Assembly (NCBI GenBank): GCA_003427395.1
Contig: BFEA01000365.1
Coordinates: forward strand, 1,056,169-1,078,061
Origin: Chara braunii
Lineage: Eukaryota; Streptophyta; Charophyceae; Charales; Characeae
Direction: 5' to 3'
DNA: 21,893 nucleotides
Positions 1 to 8,705 of this stretch are shown in pieces. Made by a program: the position numbers and the translations under genes. Numbering within the stretch: position 1 is the stretch's first letter; each line of letters starts with the position of its first letter. Under the pieces are notes generated by a model that was not told the DNA's origin, made no database searches, and saw only the letters and a list, made by a program, of their open reading frames with translations.

Positions 1-20
1 ATGGAATTATACAACACTAC

Positions 21-50
21 CTGTGTGTGTGTGTGTGTGCGCCTGTGGGG

Positions 51-86
<36 letters not shown>

Positions 87-130
87 CGAAAGAAACAAAA
101 AAAAAACGCGCTGTTTTTTTTTTTTTTTTT
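21..130. repeat. Simple-repeat cluster: GT, CAAT and poly(T)
   Basis: Three simple repeats lie close together: a (GT)n run at 21-38, a (CAAT)n run of about eight units at 52-85, and a poly(T) run at about 114-130. Apparent reading frames across them are translations of the repeats and are not treated as genes. Confidence 0.95.
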
Positions 131-1160
131 CCAAAATACTGCAGAAACCCTGTTCAAAAGTAGCCTGGGGCACAGAACTCAGCCCCAGGCCACGCAGATC
201 CGAAGAGGTCTGCACTGGGCTGTGTGACCACGACATGCCCAGTTCTGAGAAAAACGCGTTTGGCTGTGGGACCAGGCGCTGAATTCAAGAAAATCAAGGG
301 TCAAAGTCAACTGTAGAGTCAGAGGTACCACGCCCAGGCCTTGTGTTGGATACACTCACTTGTTGTGCGCAGGTACCCAGACATGCATTCAGACCGGGGA
401 GAATACAGTTTCAAAGCAATCTGGGTCTTTATCCGAAGCAAGATCTGGATGGCTGAAATCGACAGCACCCGGGGTCCAGACCCCGGGTCAACACTACTTA
501 ACAGAGACTTCTTGACTTTGACGGGGCATTCATTCTGTCATGCGTTGACGCTGCTTCTACGCATTGGCAACGCGACGCTGCGACGCTGGTGGACGCTGGC
601 ATTTACTGGCATTCGCGAGATAGCGACAATGCGATGCTGGCTGGTGCGCTGACTGGCTGGCTAATGTCTTCATGGCTTGCTGACGTGGCAGCTGCCACGC
701 ATTCTTGCTGACGTGGCTGCTGCCATGTGTGAGGTTGCCGGGTCTTTGTGACCGGCATTGCTGTTCTGCTCCATCTTCAATCTGCTTCATTGTCACTTCA
801 GGAAGAGTTCGGGACTGTGTGGAGGTTGTGAATACGTACCTGGGATCTTCATGTCGACACTGCTCCATCGCTGATTCAGGATTGGTTAGGTGCCACGTGG
901 CACTCTTTGAGAGGACTTTGACTTGGTGTTCAGATCGCTGGTAGTGTGAGGTGGAGGAGCCTGGAGAAGGAGTGGGCATAATTCATCCTCTCCTTTGTCT
1001 TATCTCCCTCCTCCCTCTTCGTCTGTGTATGTTATCTCACATTTCTTCTTCTGGACACTATTGATTATTGGAGACTACTTTTAGCGACTTGACATCTTGG
1101 ACTTGCGGTCTTGATATCCGTATTCATGACATGGGTTCATTGCAATACCTTCTGTCACAG
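131..1160. other. Non-coding stretch with small palindromes
   Basis: I see no supported gene here. Open frames on both strands (such as minus strand 557-979) have no recognisable motif. A perfect inverted repeat with 10-bp arms and a 2-base spacer sits at 467-488 (arm ACCCGGGGTC). The segment 545-740 is rich in the heptamer GACGCTG and contains the 14-bp perfect palindrome GTGGCAGCTGCCAC at 685-698. Confidence 0.6.
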
Positions 1161-1165
1161 CCAGA

Positions 1166-1370
1166 CCCCCCCCCAAAAAAAAATGTTCTTTTTTCATTTT
1201 TTTTTCTTTGAGGGGGTGGGGCTGGGGATGCGCCACCCCATGGCACTTCCCGAATCCCCAACCCCCCTCCCCACTGGCCGCCATGCGGCCGCAAAGTCGT
1301 GCGGCTGCGCGTCCGCGGGGCCGCGGACCTGGCCGCGGCCGCGCTTGGCCGCCGCCGGGGGGATTCGTAG
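1166..1370. other. C/A and T tracts followed by a CpG-rich block
   Basis: A C-tract, A-tract and T-rich tract (about 1166-1212) precede a G/C-rich block (about 1240-1370) dense in CpG and GCGGCCGC-like strings. A 9-bp inverted repeat (CGAATCCCC at 1251, GGGGATTCG at about 1360) brackets the CpG-rich part, so it could fold. It resembles a small CpG island, but no gene start can be tied to it. Confidence 0.5.
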
Positions 1371-1371
1371 A

Positions 1372-1415
1372 CATAGGGTCCATCTCTGTGTGTGAAGAGA
1401 GATAGATAGATAGAT

Positions 1416-1498
<83 letters not shown>

Positions 1499-1540
1499 CT
1501 GAGTCACAATATCACATAGGGTCTACCTGTGTGTGAATGA
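1372..1540. repeat. GATA/GA microsatellite flanked by a short direct repeat
   Basis: GATA units run at about 1400-1417 and a pure (GA)n tract at about 1424-1496. A similar segment containing CATAGGGTC and CTGTGTGTGAA occurs on both sides (from about 1374 and about 1514). The microsatellite therefore sits between two copies of the same roughly 28-bp flank. Confidence 0.85.
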
Positions 1541-2320
1541 GTGGTGAGGAAAAGCCAGAGAGCGCAAAGAAAAGAGCGTGTCATCTCTACTGCCGTTGAG
1601 TGTTGGAAATATCCGTTCTGTTTTTGTATATATCTCATCTTTCTTATGTCACATCCATGCCATGGTGACCAAGGAGAAAGACATAGACAGACAGACAAAA
1701 ACGGTGAGAAAGGGAACACATCAACGGTATCTGTGTATGTGTGCATATCCTCAGCTGCGTTCTGTCATATACTTGTGGTGGTCATTCTTTTTCTTGCAAA
1801 ATACAACATTCATATCTCTCCCCTCACATCCTCTTTTATTCTTTTTTCCCTTTTTTGTTCGCCATTTCGACTCTTGGAATGAGACCTCAGCTTGGGCTTG
1901 AGCTTGAAACCCGGTCCACCGTCCCTTCAAGTGTATAGTGAACCATCTTCCTATTCCATAGTGAACCATCTTCCTATTCCAGAATACATAGTGACTGCGT
2001 AGTCCTTGGGGAGCAGACAACTGAAACGTTGTTGAAGGTCTTAACGAGATAGTGCTCCTTTAAAACACACCTACCTGGGTGCTATCCAGACGCTCTACTC
2101 TTTGTGTCAAGTCCAACCAAAGTGTAACCACTACCTTTTCCACCACTGTCAGCGCTGCAAAACGTGCTTTTTCTGCAATTGCCGCTTTTTCGAACTGAAA
2201 TGGGCAAAAACACCGAAACAAACAGGCGCCCAACTGGAATGGGCATGCGCTGGCGAAATAGAATAGATCCGTCGGTGCTTTTGTTTTTGAGAAAACTACA
2301 GCATAGTCAGGGTTACATGC
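1541..2320. other. Unassigned DNA with a 23-bp tandem duplication
   Basis: No gene is supported. The one clear structure is an exact 23-bp tandem duplication at 1935-1957 and 1958-1980 (unit begins ATAGTGAACCATC). Segment 2160-2300 shares short strings with 5390-5510, including AATAGATCCGTYGG, which indicates an old dispersed repeat. Confidence 0.55.
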
Positions 2321-2324
2321 GTTT

Positions 2325-2470
2325 CGCACTGCGGGGCCATGGCCGAGATGATGTCTCGGCCACGGCCGAGAATTGTTGCGTGGCAGGGCCACGGCCAAGA
2401 TGTCTCGGCCATGCACGAGAATTCACTTTCCCCCCCCCCGAAAAAAAAAAAAACAAAAAAAAAACAAACC
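2325..2470. repeat. G/C-rich hairpin block followed by C and A tracts
   Basis: Near-palindromic copies of GGCC-TGGCCGAGA and TCTCGGCCA-GGCC alternate from 2334 to about 2430, so the strand can fold into one or two strong hairpins. A C-tract and A-tracts follow (about 2430-2465). The same core string (CTCGGCCGTGG and its complement) recurs at 6696-6726 and 7105-7150 inside the foldback element, so this is a diverged fragment of that repeat family. Confidence 0.6.
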
Positions 2471-2551
2471 GTGATGTGCCTGACTGAACTGCTAAGAAAG
2501 GCCAGCCCGATTTTCAACTGCATTTGAAACTCGGGCCCTGACTAAACTGCT

Positions 2552-2768
2552 AAAACGCAGTTTGAACCCAAGAGCCTAGCTCAGTGGGTACACCATTGAA
2601 CTGTTGAAATACAGACCTGTGTTCGAACCAAGATGACGAAACTGGATGAGTAAAACCAAATATTCTTGAATTGCCTGGGGCCGGTCATCTCAATGATGAT
2701 ATCTGAAGACCGTCGCCCTTTTCAAAAAAAAAAAAAAAAAAAAACGCAAAAAAAAAACGCAGTTTGAA
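2552..2768 (+). mobile_element. tRNA-derived SINE with poly(A) tail and target-site duplication
   Basis: The element proper is about 2567-2753. A perfect RNA polymerase III A box match (TAGCTCAGTGG at 2577-2587) and a B box-like GTTCGAACC (2621-2629) are about 43 bases apart, as in a tRNA-derived head. A roughly 90-base unrelated body follows, then a poly(A) tail from about 2723. The 15-bp string AAAACGCAGTTTGAA occurs directly on both sides (2552-2566 and 2754-2768), which is the target-site duplication left by LINE-mediated insertion. SINEs of this kind encode no protein. The duplication is exact, which suggests a fairly recent insertion. I cannot assign a named SINE family or the parent tRNA. 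Confidence 0.87.
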
Positions 2769-2807
2769 ATGCAATCACAAACTGCTTTCCTGACTGCGCC
2801 ATAGTTA

Positions 2808-2930
2808 CCCCTTTGTTTTTTCTTTCCTTTCCTGTCGGACACCATGGACCGGCCCGCCCCTGTAGGTGTCACCGTGTCACACCTGTGGCTCTGTCATGGC
2901 CGCAGTGCTCTCATTGCCTTTTCGAGTTTG
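2808..2930. repeat. Dispersed repeat, copy 1
   Basis: This segment shares an ordered series of strings (CCCTTTGTT, GACACCATGG, CCCCTGTAG, GTGGCTCT, CATTGCCTTT) with segments near 5512-5625 and 6912-7030. It is an old dispersed repeat of unknown class. The third copy lies inside the 975-bp foldback element, so copies 1 and 2 may be remnants of that element's interior. Confidence 0.6.
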
Positions 2931-2943
2931 ACTACTACTGTTT

Positions 2944-3361
2944 GGGCCTCCCTCCACTACTCTCCGCTGTACAAATTTGTGGACAGTTCACGGACAGCAG
3001 TCAGAGAGTTGAAAATCGGGGAAAACGCGGCATCGCTCCACTTACTGTCCTCTGTATACCTCTCAAATTCGTGAGTTCACTACCAGATGCAGTGATAGAA
3101 CTACAAGACAGGGCGTCCATAGGGCTTTGTCTGCCCGAACTCCAGGTGTACTCTCCAAATTCGCGTCCTCACGGCGAGTCCCTTGAAGGACTTTCCGCGT
3201 AACAAATTTTGCAGGCTGGGAGCTGTACATTCACGGAAAGTCGATGTTCCACCTGGTTTCTGAACACTGTCCAAGCCATTTTGCACATGTGCTGTGGACA
3301 GTAAGTGGAGCGAAGCACGACTGTCCGTTTTTGTACAGTGGAGAGTAGTGGAGCGAGGCCC
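2944..3361. mobile_element. Foldback/MITE-like DNA element with GGGCC... ends
   Basis: The ends are inverted repeats: the left begins GGGCCTCCCTCCACTACTC and the right, reverse-complemented, begins GGGCCTCGCTCCACTACTC. Similarity continues for about 45 bases. A second, perfect 17-bp inverted pair lies further in (3034-3050 with 3296-3312; arm CGCTCCACTTACTGTCC). A TTT trinucleotide abuts both ends (2941-2943, 3362-3364), a possible 3-bp target duplication. The interior has no transposase. Short TIRs starting GGG with a 3-bp A/T duplication would fit a PIF/Harbinger-like non-autonomous element, but that placement is inference. Confidence 0.72.
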
Positions 3362-3854
3362 TTTGTTTTGCCCACACCTGTTTTTTGCCCATTCGAAACT
3401 CTAAGGTGGCATAAATGAGCTTATCCCAAAAAAGAATTTAAAGGAGTCTTTGTAGTTTTACGAAAATAAGAGAGTGTGTGGAGTGAACACAGTGACTCCG
3501 GAAAGTATGTTTTTGAGAGACTGGGCTTCCCTCGCCTGGACAGTTGGCAACAGTGGTGATGCATTCAAAATGGGAAATCAGTCTGAACTTATATGGTCCA
3601 CTTTGGTTCTAAATACATGCAGAATGCGTTGCAGTGGAGCGAGAGCATTTGACTCTTCATCTACTCTCAATTGTACAGTGCAATGGAGAGTGGAGCGATA
3701 GCCTTTGTCTCTCTGTTCGTACTTCTGTCTGCCAGTGTCTGACACTGTCTGTTCGTATGTTCATGGGTATGATGGGTCCGCCTGTCACTGTCTCTCTGTC
3801 CTTTTGTGTGCCCGTCTGCCGACTTCTCAATGGCTCTACTTTATTCTCGATAAA
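3362..3854. other. Repeat-derived DNA with related inverted-repeat fragments
   Basis: No gene is supported. The bases after 3387 resemble those after 7063 (CCATTC-ACTC-AAGGTG-CATAAA pattern). A degraded copy of the TGGAGCGA terminal motif lies at about 3630-3690, with a GTACAGTG string beside it, as in the right end of the neighbouring foldback element. Confidence 0.5.
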
Positions 3855-3976
3855 GGGCCTCGCTCCACTACTCTCGAAATGCACAAAAGACAAAAATCAT
3901 GGTTGTGTATCTTTCCATGTTCTACCGGAAGATTCACTCTCGTTTTGCACCTTTATAGAGTAGTGGAGCGAGGCCC
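3855..3976. mobile_element. 122-bp MITE sharing the GGGCC... terminal repeat
   Basis: The left end starts GGGCCTCGCTCCACTACTC. The right end is its inverted complement for about 20 bases before diverging. AAA flanks both sides (3852-3854, 3977-3979), matching the 3-bp A/T duplication seen at the larger element. It is too short to code for anything and would be mobilised by an enzyme supplied elsewhere. It shares its ends with the 2944-3361 element, so the two belong to one family. Confidence 0.78.
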
Positions 3977-4400
3977 AAACTCTAAACAACTGAACGTGGG
4001 ATTTGAGAGGACTCTGGAATTTCTGGGCGGAGTCAGTATGCATACTCTCGGAAAAAGAGGTTCCAGGGTCTCGCTGCTCCACTCTCGAACCCCCAAATTG
4101 AGAGAATCGCCTTGCTCCCTTTTTGAGAGCTGTCAGATACGGCTCTTGAAGGATAGAGAGTCGCAGGACCCCCTGCGACTTACTTCTTTTAGAGCGTCGT
4201 CCGCTGTGGACTCGATAGTCCCTCGGTTCTTAACAGTCCACCTAACGACTGTACTTGAACAGGATCTGTTCTGTAGGTCGTACACTTTCCTGTGTCTACG
4301 AATACAAGCAACTCTCTCAACTTGGATGATGAGCGAAGACCTCCATCCACCTCAACTCGGAGCCGGCCGGACAAACCAGTCTTTAGCGGTAGGGCAGTGC
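3977..4400. other. Unassigned DNA with a degraded GGGTCTCGCT... end
   Basis: No gene is supported. A diverged copy of the terminal motif (TCTCGCTGCTCCACTCTCG) at about 4067 faces the inverted GAGTAGTGGAGCGAGA at about 4791. This suggests a larger decayed foldback element into which the hairpin MITE at about 4401-4705 inserted. A coding-length open frame (3705-4502) crosses two of these elements and is not considered a gene. Confidence 0.45.
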
Positions 4401-4705
4401 TGTAAAAAGTTTCAGGGAGAAGTTATAAAAGCCCCCTGCGACTGGACCTTTGTATTCATTTCCTTCCCAACAGGGCAAAAAGTGCCGCAGGCCCCAAAAT
4501 GACTTTTTTGCATCATTTTTGCACCCTGTAAGAGGCTCTCCCACCATTTTTGCACAGCGGGCGTTACCCACCCAGCCAGGGTGCAAAAATGACATGAGAA
4601 GTCATTTTGGGGCCTGCAACACCTTTTGCCCCATTTGGGGGGAAATGAATGAATACAAAGATTTTGTCAAGGGGGCCTTCCAATAACTTTAAACTTTTCC
4701 CATAG
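4401..4705. mobile_element. Hairpin-forming MITE-like element, copy 1
   Basis: Almost the whole segment is an interrupted palindrome. AAAGTTT and AGTTAT near the left end, then CCTTTGTATTCATTTCC, GCAGGCCCCAAAATGACTT and TTTTTGCACCCTG, recur as reverse complements in mirrored order up to about 4702. RNA read from either strand would fold into a long stem. Copy 2 at 5029-5325 shows the same order of blocks. No protein is encoded. Confidence 0.75.
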
Positions 4706-5028
4706 TTTTAGAGTGGAACAAAAAAAGGGAATTTTCCTGTTTATGAGAGTGTGACAGCTTTAGGAGGACTACTTTTTCTGAGAGCAGAGAGTAGTGGAGC
4801 GAGACACCCTCTCAGCTAACCTCGACACGATAGCACCCCGCTGTCTTCTTCTTCCATTCTTCTTCTTCTTCTTTTTTTTTTTTGTTACAGAAGGACTCAG
4901 TTCATTATATATATTGCAAAAGAAAGGGGAGGCCGGGAATCACTCCAGCAAGAACAACCCGGAAAGTGAGGCTGGGACCATTACCCAGCTCAGGTGCAGG
5001 CGTTGTTGGGAGAATGGTCCAGGACAGA
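4706..5028. other. Spacer with CTT-rich pyrimidine tract
   Basis: No gene is supported. A CTT/T pyrimidine tract (about 4843-4881) is followed by TGTTACAG, which looks like a splice acceptor, but no convincing exon follows. The degraded terminal motif GAGTAGTGGAGCGAGA lies at about 4791-4806. Confidence 0.45.
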
Positions 5029-5325
5029 GTTGGGAAATGTTTTAAAACCACCCCGCGAAGGAACCGTTGTATTCATTTCCCCCCAAACGGGGAAAGAAGT
5101 GCTGCAGGCCCCAAAATGACTTTCGGCGTCATTTTTGCACCCTGCAAAACACTTTCCCACCATTTCTTCACAGTGGGTGTTACCGGCCCAGCCAGGGTGC
5201 AGAAATGGCACGAAAAGTCATTTTGGGGACTGCAGCACTTTTTTCCCGTTTGGGGGGAAATGTATACAAAGGTTTCATTGGGGGGGGGGGGGGGGGGGTG
5301 TTGGGGGGTTAGAACTTTTCCCAAC
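5029..5325. mobile_element. Hairpin-forming MITE-like element, copy 2, with 19-base G run
   Basis: The ends pair as GTTGGGAAA-GTTT and its complement (5029-5040 with about 5312-5325). Inner blocks (TGTATTCATTTCCCCCC, GCAGGCCCCAAAATGACTT, TTTTTGCACCCTG) mirror as in copy 1. An uninterrupted run of 19 G at 5280-5298 lies in the right arm without a matching C run on the left, so it expanded after insertion. It could form a G-quadruplex. The element is non-coding. Confidence 0.75.
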
Positions 5326-6419
5326 AGAATTGGTCAAAACGGGACCGTTGTCCTGACAAGCCCCAACCCTAGGAACAAAAGAAACAACCATGCTAAAAGC
5401 CGAACAAACCAAAATCACCAAAAAAAAGCAAAGACACAAGGCATCAGCGCCATACAAGCATGGAGCAAGTTTGAAACGACAATTGCAGCTTAAATAGATC
5501 CGTTGGCCCTTTGTTCCCCCCCCCCCGCGTTTCCCCTTTGGCACCACAGCCTATCCCTGTAGTTATGACATGCGTGGCTCTCTTACAGCCATGGTACTTT
5601 CATTGCCTTTCGGCATGTGTATTTTAGGCTCAGTTCCAACATGGGATGTGCCCTGCTTTTCGTTTTTTCCCTAGTTATGTGGTGAACAGAAATGGAAAAA
5701 AGAGCAGGAAGCTGAGTGCAGTTGGAAAGTTGGGAGTAGAGACTAGGTGGAGAGAGGACGGTAAAATTCTGGATGTTGAGAGTCTGACAACCCTCGACCC
5801 ACTCTCCATTCAAGTTGAACCGGTTTCCTTAGCTGCAAGCACAGATGATGGCTTAGAAGGGTTGGGTGGATGGTGGGTGAACAGTATAAAACTTGGTGAG
5901 TTCTGCTTCGTAATGAGAGGAAGAGCCGACATGGAAGAGTCAAAGAGCAACATACATTGCAGGAACGCTTGGCTGCCTCAAGCCAATTATCGCTGTCTTT
6001 TCTGGCACCTCTAGATTTCGAGTCCTTAAGTCGCGTAGACCATGCTCTTACAGTTTGTATTCGTACTGGAAATCAAAGTCCAATGAACTTTTTCCGTCTC
6101 GAGATTTGTTTTCTCGTTTACCTGATCTTAGGACACCTGCATACAGTCACGGTGGTGGAGCGAGGCCAATGGTGAGGAAGAGATTAAAGAGACGTTCTAT
6201 TCCTGAACAATCACTAAACGGTGTCTTTGCGGCTGTCTGTATGAATATCAGTTGGCCTATATCTCTGTCTGCTCGTTTGCCCACGGGCATACACACATGC
6301 GCAGACTGCACATGCATACCCCACCGCGTGCATGCACACATACACAAATCACCCATGTACACACGCACGCACACACAAACAGACAGAACGAGCCACAATG
6401 AGGAGCATGGTAGTTTTTT
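5326..6419. other. Unassigned DNA including dispersed-repeat copy 2
   Basis: A C-run (5516-5526) and copy 2 of the dispersed repeat (about 5512-5625) are recognisable. An open frame at 5646-6014 (122 residues) has no motif I recognise and no supporting context. GGTGGAGCGAGGCC at about 6151 is another stray end of the GGGCC... family. ACAC-rich sequence lies at about 6350-6382. Confidence 0.5.
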
Positions 6420-7394
6420 GGGTTAATTTCAAAAATATTGCTTTTTCCACGTTTGGCAGCAAAAATGTCGTCCGTTCGAAGTTTCCTTCACAAAAATAGA
6501 GGTTTCGTTGCAGCTTTATTAGGTTCCCGTAGTTTGCAAGCTAAAAACCGCGTTTTGCCAACTTTCACAGCGAAGGACTCCAAGCCCTCTGGCCTCAGGG
6601 ACTCAGGGACTCAGCGTCCTGGCCTCAGGCACTCAGCTTTTTTTTTTTTTTTTTTTCTCAACTTTTTTTTTTTTTTTTCCCGCGGGCGTGGCCGAGGCAT
6701 CTCGGCCGTGGCCACGCCGAGATGCCTCTGCCACGTTTCTTGTTTTTTTTTTCTTGCCTCTGCCACGTTTCTTGTTTTTTTTTTCTTTCTTTTTTTTTTG
6801 AAACAACGGCGGACGCGGCATGTTTTCAAACTCTAAAGGCACAAAAAAAACGCGTCGGCAAAGAAAGCACGCTCTAACTCAAAATGAGCGATCACGGTCC
6901 AAAAGTAACCGTTGGCCATTTTCTTTTTTTTTTGTTTTCCCCTCTGACACCACGGCCGACCCCTGTAAATATGACACCCGGTCTGACACCACGGCTGTTG
7001 GTGCTTCCGTTGCCTTTTCGAACTCGGCGCGGTTTTCTTTGCCGAGGCGACGTTTTTTTTGCCTATTCATACTCCAAGGTGACATAAACGTACTTCCCAC
7101 TTTTTTTTTCACGGCATCTCGGCCGTGGGCACGCCCAGATGCGTCAGCCATGCCCGGAAAAAAAAAACAAAAAAGAAAACAACGCTGAGTGCCTGAGGCC
7201 AGAAAGCTGAGTCCCTGAGGCCAGAGGCCTAGGGGTCCTTTGCTGTGGAACTTGGCAAAACGCGGTATTTTTGCTGGCAAACTACGGGAACCCGATAAAG
7301 CTGCAACGAAACCTCTATTTTTGCAAACGGAACTTCGAATGGACGACATTTTTGCTGCCAAACTTGGAAAAAGCAATATTTTTGCTATTAATCC
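6420..7394. mobile_element. Mutator-like non-autonomous foldback element, 975 bp, 9-bp target duplication
   Basis: The ends are inverted: GGGTTAAT...CAAAAATATTGCTTTTTCC on the left, and GGATTAAT...CAAAAATATTGCTTTTTCC on the right when reverse-complemented. The inverted match runs at least 230 bp (6420-6650 with about 7165-7394), then through a G/C hairpin (6696-6726, 11-bp arms GGCATCTCGGC) and weakly toward the centre. TAGTTTTTT stands directly outside both ends (6411-6419 and 7395-7403), a 9-bp target duplication. Long terminal inverted repeats with a 9-bp duplication are typical of the Mutator superfamily. No transposase is present, so it is non-autonomous. The superfamily call is inference; the boundaries are seen directly. 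Confidence 0.82.
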
Positions 7395-7435
7395 TAGTTT
7401 TTTTCCCTTTTTGGGAGGGGGAGGTTTTTTTTTCC

Positions 7436-8000
<565 letters not shown>

Positions 8001-8703
8001 ATGGAGAGCATAGTGAAGACCCCGCTGCGGAGTACATTTCCCACAGCGCCCACTTACAGCTGTGATGACTGTCTTCCGGAAGTTCCGGTTCCTTTTCGGG
8101 TGGCGAGCATGGGGAATGCTGCGGAGTCCAGAGCCACCCTGTTGCCTGGCAACAACGTGGAGAGTGAAGAGGGCTGCGAACACAGGGATTATTTCAACCC
8201 TTATCTAGCAGCTATGGAGTCAATACTGGCGGCCGGGTTCCGCTTATCTATCCGCGGGATGCAACTGGAGGCTTTCTTCGATTCGGATCCAACCCCGTGG
8301 TCCACGTACGGCCCCGAGTTCAAAATGACGTATCTCGTTTGGCGGAGGGTCGAGTAATTTTCATGCCGTCAAAGTACATTCTCCCAGAAGAATTTGTCGT
8401 GGATGACACCGAGTTGCATTTCAATGTCCCACTTAAGGGTCCAATTGAGGCCTTGACCATCGAGCACATAGACTCGCCGAAATGGAAACTAAATTGGAAG
8501 AGATAGACGCGTTGCCGAGTCAGCATACGTATGCCGCTCTCTACGTCTTCCCAGAACTAGATGTTCGGGGTTGGGGAAGTACCCGCTACTACCAGATTTC
8601 CCTTCCACTAAGACTTGTCTGACTCTAGAGGTAGAACCGATCAAGCAGTTCGAGCTCTGTGGCTGCTGTTACAGATGGGAAACAGAAGAGAATATCGCCG
8701 CAT
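8001..8703 (+). pseudogene. Frame-broken gene of unknown family (E)
   Basis: Three frames relay each other with small overlaps: 8001-8357, then from about 8330 to 8506, then from about 8482 to 8622. A further open stretch at about 8571-8703 ends in TGA. The composition of each part is protein-like (for example YFNPYLAAMESILAAGF, then YILPEEFVVDDTELHF, then LYVFPELDVRGWG, then FELCGCCYRWE). Together they could represent one gene of about 230 codons broken by about three frameshifts, or exons I cannot delimit. The ATG at 8109 (MGNAAESR) has a better context than that at 8001. I recognise no family. A VDDTELHF string superficially resembles a reverse-transcriptase catalytic motif, but the surroundings do not support that. 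The LINE fragment begins immediately downstream, so the gene may have been cut by that insertion. Confidence 0.45.
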
Positions 8704-8705
8704 GA

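Noticed and set aside
557-979. 140-codon minus-strand open frame
   Set aside because: No motif, no start context and no paralogue. The region is made of short GC-rich repeats that keep frames open by chance.
3705-4502. 265-codon plus-strand open frame
   Set aside because: It crosses a complete MITE (3855-3976) and runs into the hairpin element, so it is a chance frame over transposon DNA.
4843-4889. Pyrimidine tract plus TTACAG as a functional splice acceptor
   Set aside because: No coding exon follows that can be supported; the tract is a CTT/T simple repeat.
5646-6014. 122-codon open frame
   Set aside because: Composition is plausible, but there is no recognisable motif, no repeat of it in the window and no supporting splice or start signals.
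8340-8510. VDDTELHF read as a reverse-transcriptase YADD-type box followed by a KLNW motif
   Set aside because: The resemblance is short. The distance to the LINE LGV motif (about 350 bases) is far too long, and the adjacent frames read as a different protein. I kept it as part of gene E.
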